Positions 35,049 through 43,777 of a stretch of DNA of 64,000 nucleotides are shown here, piece by piece. Numbering within the stretch: position 1 is the first letter of the stretch; each line of letters begins with the position of its first letter. Position numbers and translations under genes: made by a program. Origin of the DNA: Pleomorphomonas sp. (GTDB lineage: Bacteria > Pseudomonadota > Alphaproteobacteria > Rhizobiales > Pleomorphomonadaceae); NCBI GenBank assembly GCA_029976075.1, contig JARKNW010000165.1, positions 62,001-126,000 on the forward strand, given 5' to 3'. Under the pieces are notes generated by a model. It worked only from the letters and a program-made list of their open reading frames with translations, had not been told where the DNA came from and did no database searches.

Positions 35049-35990
35049 ATGCAGCAATCAGACATCGACCCGCATGGCCACGGCCACGTTTTCCTCGGTC
35101 ATGACCATGACCGAAATACGCGCCGCGTCCTGTGGGTGGTGGCCCTGACGCTTTGCATGATGATTGGTGAGATCGTTGCCGGCCTGTTGTTCAACTCCAT
35201 GGCCCTGCTTGCCGATGGCTTTCACATGGCGACCCATGCCGGCGCACTGACGGTGGCAGCGATCGCCTATCTTCTGGCGCGTCGCTATGCCGGCGAGCGA
35301 CGGTTCACCTTCGGCACGGGCAAGATAGGCGATCTCGCCGGCTTTGCCTCGGCGCTGGTGCTTGGACTTGTGGCGCTCGGCATCGGCATCGAATCGCTTG
35401 TCCGCTTCATCAATCCGCAGCCGGTCGCCTTTTTCGAGGCGACGCTGATCGCCGTGCTCGGCCTTCTGGTCAACCTCTTGAGCGCCGCGTTGCTTGGTCC
35501 GGATCACCATCATCACGACCACGCGCATGACCACCACGATCATGAGACAGCCGATCACGGTCACGACAACAACTTGCGCTCAGCCTACGTTCATGTGCTG
35601 GCAGACGCCCTGACTTCCGTGCTGGCCATCGCGGCCCTGCTTGGCGGCCGCTTCCTCGGCTGGACATGGCTCGACCCTGCCATGGGACTGGTCGGCGCTG
35701 CCGTTATCGCGGTCTGGTCGTGGTCCCTGATGCGGGCCGCGTCGTCGGTCTTGCTCGACATGACCGACCCGCATGTCGAGACGGAGATCCGCGAGCTGGT
35801 TGCCGAAAAAGATGGCGCCCGGATCGTTGACCTTCACCTGTGGCGTGTCGGCCCGACCGGTCATGCCGCCATCGTCTCGGTCGTCGGTGACGACGCAGAC
35901 GACATCCGTCGCCGCCTCCGGCCGGTGCACGAAATCGTCCACCTGACCGTCGAGGCGAGGGGAGCCGTCTCTCAGCCGCCCGCCGCGTAG
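35049..35990 (+). CDS. dmeF: Cation diffusion facilitator, DmeF-type Ni/Co exporter
   Basis: This 313-residue protein has six membrane helices and an N-terminal His cluster (DPHGHGHVFLGHDHD). Helix 2 carries ADGFHMATHA and helix 5 HVLADALTS, the intramembrane metal sites. The cytosolic loop between helices 4 and 5 is very His/Asp-rich (DHHHHDHAHDHHDHE). FHMATH is characteristic of the DmeF subgroup, which exports Co2+ and Ni2+ in exchange for protons. GGACGGGAA lies before the ATG. Its 3' end overlaps the end of the convergent ABC exporter by 19 bases. Confidence 0.88.
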   Translation: MQQSDIDPHGHGHVFLGHDHDRNTRRVLWVVALTLCMMIGEIVAGLLFNSMALLADGFHMATHAGALTVAAIAYLLARRYAGERRFTFGTGKIGDLAGFASALVLGLVALGIGIESLVRFINPQPVAFFEATLIAVLGLLVNLLSAALLGPDHHHHDHAHDHHDHETADHGHDNNLRSAYVHVLADALTSVLAIAALLGGRFLGWTWLDPAMGLVGAAVIAVWSWSLMRAASSVLLDMTDPHVETEIRELVAEKDGARIVDLHLWRVGPTGHAAIVSVVGDDADDIRRRLRPVHEIVHLTVEARGAVSQPPAA

Positions 35991-37705
35991 AGACGGGCGT
36001 AACCACCATCCCGTTTGAGAAGTTCGTCGTGACTACCCTGCTCGGCGATACCCTCGGCGTCGACCACGACAATGCGGTCGGCATTGCGGATGGTGCTGAG
36101 CCGATGGGCAATGACCAGCGAGGTGCGCCCCCTGGCAAGTTCGGCGAGCGAAGCCTGGATTTCCCGCTCGGTTGCGGTGTCGAGCGCCGAGGTCGCCTCG
36201 TCGAGGATCAGGATCGGCGGATCCTTCAGGAACATGCGGGCAATGGCGATGCGCTGCTTCTGACCACCGGAAAGCTTCACGCCCCGCTCGCCGACGATGG
36301 TATCGAGCCCGTCGGGCAGATCGGACAGAAAATCGCCGAGCTGAGCCCTTTCGGCGGCGGCGGCGATGTCTGCTTCCGGCGCATCGAGCCGGCCATAGGC
36401 GATGTTCTCGCGAATGGTTCCGCCGAACAGGAACACGTCCTGTTGGACGATGCCGATCTGTCGCCTCAATGAAGCGACGGTCATGTCGCGGATATCGATG
36501 CCATCGATGGAAATGGCGCCTCCCGTTACCTCGTAGAAGCGAGGCAGCAGCGAGCAGAGGGTGGTCTTGCCAACGCCCGATGGGCCGACGAAGGCAACCG
36601 TCTCGCCAGCAGCGATATTGAGGTCGATGCCCGAGAACAGCGGCTTGTCGCTACCATAGCCAAAGCTCACGTCGGAAAAGCGGACATGCCCGCGGAAGGG
36701 CGGGGCGACGATGGCGCGCGGCCGGTCGGCGATGTCCGGTTCGGTGGCAAGGAAGCCGAGGTAGCGGCGGAAACCGGCTATGCCCTTCGGATAGGTCTCG
36801 ATCACCGCATTGATTTTCTCGACCGGACGGAAAAACACGCCAACGAGCAGCAGGAAGCCGACGAAGCCGCCCGCCGTGAGCTCGCCCGTCAGGACCAGTC
36901 GGCTGCCGGCGATCAGGACGACAAGTTGCACGAGACGCATCGACAGGAAGGACAACGCGTTGGTCGCGGCCATCAGTCTGTAGGCCGCAAGCTTGGTGGT
37001 GCGGTAGGCCGAGTTGTCGACCGCGAACAACCGCCGCTCGTGGTCCTCGTTGGCGAATGCCTGCACGACGCGCATGCCGCCGACGTTTTCCTCGATACGT
37101 ACGTTGAATCCGGCGACTCGACCGTAGAGCTGATGCCAGTTCTCGGTCATGCGGCCACCATAGCGGGCAGTGATGAAGGCGACGGCCGGCACGATGGCGG
37201 CGGTGATCAATGCCAGTTTCACATTGACCGACAGCATCAGCAGGAAGGCTCCGAGGAAAGTCATCAGGGCAATGAACAGGTCCTCGGGGCCGTGGTGGGC
37301 AATCTCGCCGATCTCCTCGAGATCCTTGGTCAGCCGGGCGACCAGATGGCCGGACTTCTGATTGTCGAAGTAGCGGAAGGAAAGCTTCTGCAGGTGATCG
37401 AAGCTGCGGCGCCTCAGCTCGGTCTCGATATTGATGCCGAGCATATGGCCGAAATAGACGACGATGGCATTGAGGCCTGCGCTCAGCAGATAGATCACAA
37501 GAAGAGCCAGTGCCGCGCCGACGATCAGTCCCCAGTTCGCCGAGGGTAGGAGCTGGTCGATGTAGATCTTGACCGCGAAGGGAAAGCCGAGTTCGAGAAG
37601 GCCGGCGACGACGGCACAGCCGAAGTCGAGCAGGAACAGCGCGCGGTACGGGCGGTAGTAGGAGAAGAAAGTTTTGAGCATGGGGCGAAGAATGCCCCAT
37701 CCCAC
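35972..37705 (-). CDS. ABC exporter, MsbA/multidrug type half-transporter
   Basis: This 577-residue protein has an N-terminal six-helix type I exporter domain followed by an ATPase domain. Walker A is GPSGVGKTTL at about residues 379-388, the signature is LSGGQKQRIAIARM, Walker B is ILILDEATSALDT, and the switch is AHRLST. The start at 37705 has GGAAGGTGGG directly upstream; an ATG eight codons later is possible. The substrate is unknown: lipid, drug or peptide export are all plausible. A 20-base GC-rich hairpin precedes it, separating it from the upstream reductase. Confidence 0.9.
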   Translation of the reverse strand: MGWGILRPMLKTFFSYYRPYRALFLLDFGCAVVAGLLELGFPFAVKIYIDQLLPSANWGLIVGAALALLVIYLLSAGLNAIVVYFGHMLGINIETELRRRSFDHLQKLSFRYFDNQKSGHLVARLTKDLEEIGEIAHHGPEDLFIALMTFLGAFLLMLSVNVKLALITAAIVPAVAFITARYGGRMTENWHQLYGRVAGFNVRIEENVGGMRVVQAFANEDHERRLFAVDNSAYRTTKLAAYRLMAATNALSFLSMRLVQLVVLIAGSRLVLTGELTAGGFVGFLLLVGVFFRPVEKINAVIETYPKGIAGFRRYLGFLATEPDIADRPRAIVAPPFRGHVRFSDVSFGYGSDKPLFSGIDLNIAAGETVAFVGPSGVGKTTLCSLLPRFYEVTGGAISIDGIDIRDMTVASLRRQIGIVQQDVFLFGGTIRENIAYGRLDAPEADIAAAAERAQLGDFLSDLPDGLDTIVGERGVKLSGGQKQRIAIARMFLKDPPILILDEATSALDTATEREIQASLAELARGRTSLVIAHRLSTIRNADRIVVVDAEGIAEQGSHDELLKRDGGYARLYAAGG

Positions 37706-37741
37706 CTTCCGGCGAAAGGCCCGGCTGCCCTTGTCTCGTTG

Positions 37742-37767
37742 GCGGCGGCGAGGCGTGTCGCCGCCGC
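37742..37767 (-). other. Strong GC hairpin between the aldo/keto reductase and ABC exporter genes
   Basis: GCGGCGGCGA and TCGCCGCCGC form a perfect ten-base stem with a six-base loop in the 92-base gap. There is no U-run on either strand, so termination would be inefficient. It may dampen read-through from the reductase operon into the exporter. Confidence 0.45.
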
Positions 37768-37797
37768 ATCGGTCGGGATGCCTATACCGGACACCTG

Positions 37798-38649
37798 TTA
37801 GGCGGCGTCGAGTTCGGCGATTTCAGCGTCGGTGAGCCGCAGGCCGGCGGCGGCCACGTTCTCTTCGAGATGGGCGATGCTTGACGTGCCGGGGATTGGC
37901 AACATCACGGGACTGCGCGCCAGAAGCCAGGCGAGGGCAACCTGTCCCGCAGTGGCACCATGCGCCTTGGCGATGCGATCGACGAGACCGCCCGTCTGCG
38001 CGAGCTTGCCGGACGCCAGCGGGAACCACGGGATGAAGCCGATGCCGTTTGCCTCACAATAGGCGAGGACGTCTTGGCTTGCGCGGTCGGTGAGGTTGTA
38101 GCGGTTCTGCACGGTGGCAACCGGAAATACCTTCCGTGCCGCCTCGATCTCGCTGACGGATACTTCCGACAGACCGGCATGGGCGATGATGCCTTGGTCG
38201 ATCATTTGGCGGACGGCAGCAAACTGCTCGTCGCGCGGTACCTTGGGATCGATGCGATGCAACTGCCAGAGGTCGATCCGCTCGACTCCGAGTTTGGCGA
38301 GGCTTTTCTTGGCCTGACCGATCAGGTAGTCCGGTCGACCGTTAGGCGCCCATTGATCGGGGCCGCCCCGTGTGAGGCCGCCCTTGGTGGCGATCAGCAA
38401 GCCTTTGTAGGGATAAAGAGCCTCGTGAATGAGCTCCTCGGAAACGTCCGGACCGTAACTATCGGCGGTATCGACGAAGTTGACGCCGATCTCCGGCAAC
38501 CGCTTCAGAGTGGCTAACGCCGTGGTCCGATTGGCAGGTGGCCCCCAGATGCCTTTGCCGGTGATGCGCATGGCACCGAAACCGAGGCGGTTGACCGTCA
38601 GGTCGCCGATTTTGAACTGGCCGGACAGGCCGGCATCGATCGTGCTCAT
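37798..38649 (-). CDS. Aldo/keto reductase
   Basis: The start at 38649 follows a GAGAGG sequence; the longer frame from 38724 adds a proline-rich segment with no ribosome site. The 283-residue barrel shows the tetrad: Asp and Tyr in FVDTADSYG, Lys in LLIATKGG and His in LWQLHRID. The C-terminal nucleotide-binding segment is [14 protein letters not shown]. It resembles the YajO/YdbC-like oxidoreductases with unknown physiological substrates. It lies downstream of a second reductase on the same strand, so the two probably form one operon. Confidence 0.85.
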   Translation of the reverse strand: MSTIDAGLSGQFKIGDLTVNRLGFGAMRITGKGIWGPPANRTTALATLKRLPEIGVNFVDTADSYGPDVSEELIHEALYPYKGLLIATKGGLTRGGPDQWAPNGRPDYLIGQAKKSLAKLGVERIDLWQLHRIDPKVPRDEQFAAVRQMIDQGIIAHAGLSEVSVSEIEAARKVFPVATVQNRYNLTDRASQDVLAYCEANGIGFIPWFPLASGKLAQTGGLVDRIAKAHGATAGQVALAWLLARSPVMLPIPGTSSIAHLEENVAAAGLRLTDAEIAELDAA

Positions 38650-38684
38650 CCTCTGGGTCCTCTCGCGAAGGGTAAGAATTCGAA

Positions 38685-38711
38685 GCGGCGGAAAGCATGG
38701 CTTCCCGCCGC
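38685..38711 (-). other. Intercistronic hairpin between the two aldo/keto reductases
   Basis: GCGGCGG and CCGCCGC plus AAGC and GCTT form an 11-pair stem with one mismatch and an ATG loop. It lies between the stop of the first gene and the start of the second, with no strong U-run. Confidence 0.45.
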
Positions 38712-38724
38712 CGCCTGAGTTCAA

Positions 38725-39654
38725 TCAGGGAACGATGTAGCCCGCTGCCGTGAACAGGCGATACCACTCCTCGCGCGACAGCGTCACGCCGGCGCCGGCC
38801 ACGCACTCCCGGACACGCTCGGGGCGCGTCGTGCCAAGCACCACCTGCATCTTCGCCGGGTGACGGGTGATCCAGGCGACGGCAATTCCCGTTGGCGTCA
38901 CGCCATGCGCGGCGGCGATCTCGTCCAGCGCGTCATTGAGATCGGCACAGTTTTCGCGGTCGCCGATGAACGGGCCATCGAAGAAGCCGCGCTGGAAGGG
39001 CGACCAGGCCTGCAAGGTCATGCCTTCCTTGCGGGAGTAATCGATGAGGCCGAGGTTGCGATCGACCGACTGTTCGAGCCCGGCCATGTTGATCGCCACA
39101 CCTTGGGCGATCATCGGGGCATGGGTGATCGAGAGTTGCACCTGGTTGAACAGGAGCGGCTGTTTGACCACCGTCTTCAGAAGCTCGATCTGGCCCGCTG
39201 TCTGGTTGGAAACGCCGAAGTTGCGAACCTTGCCGGCGGACTGCAGCTTGTCGAAGGCCGACGCGACTTCTTCCGGTTCGACCAGGGCGTCGGGACGGTG
39301 CAACAGCAGTACGTCCAGATACTCCGTCTTGAGCGCCTTCAGCGAGCCATCGACGGCTTCAAGAATATGCGCCTCGGAGAAGTCGAAGAAACCTTTGCGG
39401 ATACCGGCCTTGCTCTGAATGACTATCTTCTCGCGCTGGGCCGGTGTGAGCTTCATCGCCTCGCCGAAGCGCTTCTCGCAAAGGTGCAGCTCGCCGCCGT
39501 AGATGTCGGCATGATCGATCATGTTGATGCCGGCGTCGATGGCGGTGTTGACCAGCGCCTGGATCTCGGTGTCGCTCATTCTGGCGATGCGCATCAGGCC
39601 GAGAATGACGGAGGAGACCGAAAGGTCGCTCTTGGAAATCTGGTAGGTTTTCAT
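38725..39654 (-). CDS. Aldo/keto reductase, YdhF-like
   Basis: The ATG at 39654 with GAAGGC upstream puts the family N-terminus (MKTYQISKSDLSVSS) at residue 1; 34 upstream in-frame codons are unlikely to be used. The 309-residue protein has Asp and Tyr in MIDHADIYGG, Lys in IVIQSKAG and His in LLLHRPD, the complete tetrad. VVLGTTRPERV near the C-terminus binds NADP(H). The MIDHADIYGG/LLHRPDAL wording is that of the YdhF subgroup. No substrate can be named. A 19-base palindrome at 39765-39783 lies upstream. Confidence 0.85.
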   Translation of the reverse strand: MKTYQISKSDLSVSSVILGLMRIARMSDTEIQALVNTAIDAGINMIDHADIYGGELHLCEKRFGEAMKLTPAQREKIVIQSKAGIRKGFFDFSEAHILEAVDGSLKALKTEYLDVLLLHRPDALVEPEEVASAFDKLQSAGKVRNFGVSNQTAGQIELLKTVVKQPLLFNQVQLSITHAPMIAQGVAINMAGLEQSVDRNLGLIDYSRKEGMTLQAWSPFQRGFFDGPFIGDRENCADLNDALDEIAAAHGVTPTGIAVAWITRHPAKMQVVLGTTRPERVRECVAGAGVTLSREEWYRLFTAAGYIVP

Positions 39655-39764
39655 GGCTTGCCTTCGTTGTCGGATGTCGCACGGGCCAGGCTGCTGGCCG
39701 AGCCGGCGACGAAAGGAACGAGGCGGACGATGCGCTGCCGTCGGCCATCCGTCCAACAGATTGC

Positions 39765-39783
39765 GGAGATTCTATTAATCTCC
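39765..39783. promoter_or_regulatory. 19-bp palindrome upstream of the reductase operon
   Basis: GGAGATT and AATCTCC form perfect seven-base arms around CTATT. It lies 110 bases before the YdhF-like start and 58 bases after the tamB stop. It could be an operator; as an RNA hairpin it lacks a U-run. Confidence 0.35.
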
Positions 39784-39841
39784 AAAGCGGATGGAAGTTC
39801 CATTCAATGACGCTTTGCCGCCGCTCGCAGGCGGTTCAACG

Positions 39842-42800
39842 CTAGTATTCCTTCTCGAAATAGACACCCGCCTTCGATTGCTCCTGCGTCGCCTCGGCTC
39901 GAGCCTTGACGTTGTCGGTGATGTCGAGATTGACGGACACTCCGCTCCGTCCACCCTCGCCAGCCGTCACGCCCAGATAGACGCGCTTGCTGATGTAGCG
40001 GCCGGCCGTCACCGCCGAGTTGCCCGCGGAGTCGGTGTTCACGTCGAGATCGTCCAGTCCGACGCCCGAGCGAAGACGGTCGAGAATACCATTGCCGCCG
40101 CCACCACCGGCAAGCTGAGTCACCGCCTCGGCCAACTGCGCGATCTGCAGGGCCGACAGATCGGAAACCGAACGCTTGAACAGGAAGCGGGCGAGGATCT
40201 CGTCCTGCGGCAGCTCCGGCGTCGAGGAGAGCACGATGCTCGGATTGTCGGCATAGCCTTGGACACTGGCCGTGACCGAAACGGAATCCGATGTGGTGGT
40301 CGCCGACAGCGCGAGATAGGGGTTGAGATCGCCTTGAAGGGTTACGGTTCCCTCGTTGAGCGTGATGCGCTGCCCGATGACTGCGACACGGCCGCGGATC
40401 AAGGTGAAGCTTCCCACTGGCTGCACGTCGGAGAGCGTGCCGCGCACCGTCAAGTGACCGCCGAGCTCGGCATCGATACCGCGCCCGCGCACGAACAGCT
40501 GCCGGGGCGCATTGATGTCTACGTTGAGGCCGATCGACAGGGCGTCGCTGGATTTCGCTCTGCCGCCGCCGGCCGCCTTGCTGATCCGCTTCAGCGTCGC
40601 ATTGACGTCAGCCGGCGTGTTCCTGTGCTTGACGTCGATCTGGATAGGGGCACCACCGCCACCCTCGGGTACGGTAATCTCAGCGCGCGCCACGTCGACC
40701 TTGCCTGCGATCGCAAGGCTGCTGGTCATCGAACCGGTAACGGTGAGGGCCGCGCCAAGATCGGCAGTCACGACGCGTCCGTCGGTAACATGCGCCTTCG
40801 TCGCGGCGATGCGAATGTCGACCGGCAGTCCGCCGGCAAGGCCGATGGTGCCATCTGCCGAAAGCCGCCCGCCGCCCTTGACGGTGGCCGTCGCCGTCTC
40901 GATGCGAACGCTGTCTCCAGAAAGCAAAAGAGCGACGTTGACGGCATCGAGCCGCATGGTGGTGAGAGGATCGGTAACCGAAGCGCCGTTGGCTGTAACG
41001 CGTCCGGAAAGGCTCGGGGCGGAAAGACTGCCGGTAGCCTTTAGTGTCGCCTTGGCCGTGCCGGTCACGCGCGTGCCGCGCGTCGCGACGAAGGATTGGG
41101 CAAGCGCAAGCGGCAGGTCGGCGGTCACGTCAACGGCAAGACCGCTGCCGGACAGTGGAATGACGCCCTTCGCATCAGCGCCCAGTCCGCCAGGACCGGT
41201 GAGTTTCGCCGACGCGAGATTGATCTTGTTGCCTTCCAGCCGGCCGGATGCCGTGGCGCCAAAGCCGGTGAGGCCGGCGGCGGTCAACTGCGGCGCGGCA
41301 ATGCCGTCGGCCTTGATGGTGAAGGCGGTGGCGGTGCCGTCGCTTCTGGCGGTGCCGTCGACGCTGGCAACACTTGCCGCGGCAGCCTTCAAGCCTTTTG
41401 CGGCAAAGCGGCCGTCGATCTTTGGCGCGCCGAGCAAGTCAGTGATGGCCGCGTTGATATCGGCGGAGGCGATGCTGTTACCCGCGATGGCCAGATTCGT
41501 CGCCTTGATACTTGCCTTTGCCGTTTGCTGTCCGTTTAGGGGCGCAAGACCCACATCGGCCGAAAGCCGGCCGCTGACATCGATCAAAAGGAGAGGCGCA
41601 AGTGCGGAAAGATCGGGCGAGTCGATGCCGACGCGGCCGGTCATCAAGGCATCGCTGCCGAGCGCCAGATCGCCCGTCACATGCGTATCGGCGACCGAAA
41701 GAGCGAGGCTGTCGAGGTGCCTGGTTCCATCGGCTGTGCTGTTCAAGCCGGCGGAAAGCGTCAGCGGCTTGCCCTTCACCCGGCCTGTACCGTTGATCCC
41801 GCCGTTGAATGCCATGCCGTCAAGCTTGCCCGAAAGGTCGACACTCAGCGCATCCACAGCATTGCCCGAAAGCGTCAGGCGATCGGAAGATGCGCGCGCC
41901 TTCAGATCCAATGGACCGCTTCCACCCTGGATCGAGAGTGTGATGCCAGCGGCTCCCTTTGCCTGCGGTTCGACTCGTCCGACGTCGGGCACCGTAAGGG
42001 TCGCGACGATGTTGGTACTGTCGAGGGCGCGATGACCATCGGCCGTCATTGTGACGGCGGGATTGGCAATCCTGAAGTTCTGGAGCGTGAGCCCCGCCGT
42101 ATCTCGAGCGATGCGACCACCAAGCTTCGTCTCTCCGGCAAGCAGGCCGTCAAGCCGGGCGATACCGGTCGAAAGCGCACCGGCATTGCCCTCGAGCGTC
42201 AGGTCGAAAGCGCCTGTCTGCGGGATGAGAGATCCGGCCGCAGCGAGGGCAATGCTGCCCTGAAGGGGTTGATTGGCGAGGGCCGAGAATGGCGCAAGCG
42301 AAGGAGCTGCCAGTGTCTGCCGCCCTTCAATGCGGCCATCTTCTACCTTGCCGACAAATGATGCCTGGGCCGTTGGCGTTTCAAGCTTGAGGAGATCGAT
42401 CGCAAGTGGCGTGCCGGCTGCCCAGCGCCCCGAGCCTGAAAAAGAAAGCTCGCCACCGACCGCCTTCTCGACCGCCGCATCCGCAAAGCTCAGTCCATGC
42501 GAGCCACCGTCCAGCACGAAGTCGATGCGGCGCTTTGCCGTATCGGCAAGATCAATCGCAGCGCCGTGTCCGCTGACTGCCAGAGTTTCGGCGTTGAAGG
42601 TCGGAGTCGACAAGCCGCTGGCCGCAAGTTCGAGGCTCCAGGCGCCGCCATGCCCGAAGGAAAAACGAATGCGCCCCTCGCCGAGCCGGGTCGTGGCATT
42701 GGCGCCGCCGAGCGGCAAGGCACCGTTCTGCCCGGCCAGCCGGCCGTCAATATCGATGGCCGTCGGGAAGTAGTCAGCCGCGAGAGCGGCCGATCCCTGC

Positions 42801-43765
42801 AGGGTTACCACCGGAGCGGAGAGGGACAGTTTGTCGAGGCTGATCGGACCTGCATCATCGATGCGGCCTGAAAGATCGAGCGTCGAGCGGCCGGCCAGAT
42901 AGAGCGCATAATCGGGCTGCACCAATGCCGCGAGGTCGCCACCCAGCGCCGAACCGAAACGATAGCCCTCGCTATCGCGGGCAATGCTGGTGTGGCCAGC
43001 GAGTCGATTGATGCCATCGGTCGCGAGCGTAAGGTCCGCGGCAAAATTGCTAAGCGGACCGGCGCCTTTCAGTGCCAGGCTGACCGATGGTCGGCCTGGC
43101 AGGTTGAGAAGGCCCGCCATGACGCCGCCGGCCGGCTCATCAGCCTTGAAATCGAGATCCAGTGCCTTGGTATCGCCCGCATAGGCCGCCTTGAGAGCAA
43201 GCTCGCCGGATTTGCTGTCGGTCCTGCGCACGGCAAGATTGGCGTCAAGCGACCCGCTGGCTAGTGAGGCCGAGGCGGTTACACCGAGATGCGCTTCCTC
43301 GCCAAGGACGGCAGAGCCGAGAACAACGTTTGGCACTGCGAGCCGGCCCACCTTCACCGCCACCGGAAGATCGGGCAGACTGAAGCCCTCGCTTGCCGCG
43401 GGGTTGACCGTTTCGGCGGGCAAGGGCTTGCGGATCACCTCGATCTTCTCGGCATCGAGGCTGTCGACATTCAGGTTGCCGCGGAGCAGCGCCAGGCGGC
43501 TCCATACGAGATGCACGCCCTCGAACTTGAGCCAGACGCCTTCACGATCGGACACGGTGATCGAAGCAAGGCGCACGTCCGACGACAAGGCGCCGTCAAT
43601 GGCACCCAGCTCGATCTTCCGATCTGGCGTTGAAATCTTGTCCTCGACGAAGCGGACGAAAGCGCCTTTTTCGGCACTGTCGTCTTCCTGGGCACCTGCC
43701 AACGTCATTGCCAGCGGCGCTGCGGCCAGAACGGTCAGGGCGAGGAGGGCAGCTTTGATCTTCAC
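39842..43765 (-). CDS. tamB: TamB, translocation and assembly module inner-membrane protein
   Basis: This 1307-residue protein starts with a signal-anchor helix (ALLALTVLAAAPLAMTLAGA). Long beta-rich, AsmA-like repeats follow (many units of the form L-x-L-x-G-x-G and VxGxAxL). The C-terminus carries the TamB (DUF490) domain with GRAVIGQRITLNEGTVTLQGDLNPYLALSA and the final block SGVSVNLDITDNVKARAE. It spans the periplasm and works with TamA in outer membrane protein insertion or lipid transport. It starts 12 bases after the tamA stop, the usual arrangement. Confidence 0.93.
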   Translation of the reverse strand: MKIKAALLALTVLAAAPLAMTLAGAQEDDSAEKGAFVRFVEDKISTPDRKIELGAIDGALSSDVRLASITVSDREGVWLKFEGVHLVWSRLALLRGNLNVDSLDAEKIEVIRKPLPAETVNPAASEGFSLPDLPVAVKVGRLAVPNVVLGSAVLGEEAHLGVTASASLASGSLDANLAVRRTDSKSGELALKAAYAGDTKALDLDFKADEPAGGVMAGLLNLPGRPSVSLALKGAGPLSNFAADLTLATDGINRLAGHTSIARDSEGYRFGSALGGDLAALVQPDYALYLAGRSTLDLSGRIDDAGPISLDKLSLSAPVVTLQGSAALAADYFPTAIDIDGRLAGQNGALPLGGANATTRLGEGRIRFSFGHGGAWSLELAASGLSTPTFNAETLAVSGHGAAIDLADTAKRRIDFVLDGGSHGLSFADAAVEKAVGGELSFSGSGRWAAGTPLAIDLLKLETPTAQASFVGKVEDGRIEGRQTLAAPSLAPFSALANQPLQGSIALAAAGSLIPQTGAFDLTLEGNAGALSTGIARLDGLLAGETKLGGRIARDTAGLTLQNFRIANPAVTMTADGHRALDSTNIVATLTVPDVGRVEPQAKGAAGITLSIQGGSGPLDLKARASSDRLTLSGNAVDALSVDLSGKLDGMAFNGGINGTGRVKGKPLTLSAGLNSTADGTRHLDSLALSVADTHVTGDLALGSDALMTGRVGIDSPDLSALAPLLLIDVSGRLSADVGLAPLNGQQTAKASIKATNLAIAGNSIASADINAAITDLLGAPKIDGRFAAKGLKAAAASVASVDGTARSDGTATAFTIKADGIAAPQLTAAGLTGFGATASGRLEGNKINLASAKLTGPGGLGADAKGVIPLSGSGLAVDVTADLPLALAQSFVATRGTRVTGTAKATLKATGSLSAPSLSGRVTANGASVTDPLTTMRLDAVNVALLLSGDSVRIETATATVKGGGRLSADGTIGLAGGLPVDIRIAATKAHVTDGRVVTADLGAALTVTGSMTSSLAIAGKVDVARAEITVPEGGGGAPIQIDVKHRNTPADVNATLKRISKAAGGGRAKSSDALSIGLNVDINAPRQLFVRGRGIDAELGGHLTVRGTLSDVQPVGSFTLIRGRVAVIGQRITLNEGTVTLQGDLNPYLALSATTTSDSVSVTASVQGYADNPSIVLSSTPELPQDEILARFLFKRSVSDLSALQIAQLAEAVTQLAGGGGGNGILDRLRSGVGLDDLDVNTDSAGNSAVTAGRYISKRVYLGVTAGEGGRSGVSVNLDITDNVKARAEATQEQSKAGVYFEKEY

Positions 43766-43777
43766 GAGTTCGCCTCC

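Noticed and set aside
37681-37705. Inverted repeat around the ABC exporter start (ATGGGGC...GCCCCAT)
   Set aside because: It overlaps the coding start and could be a by-product of GC-rich codons; no independent support for a regulatory role.
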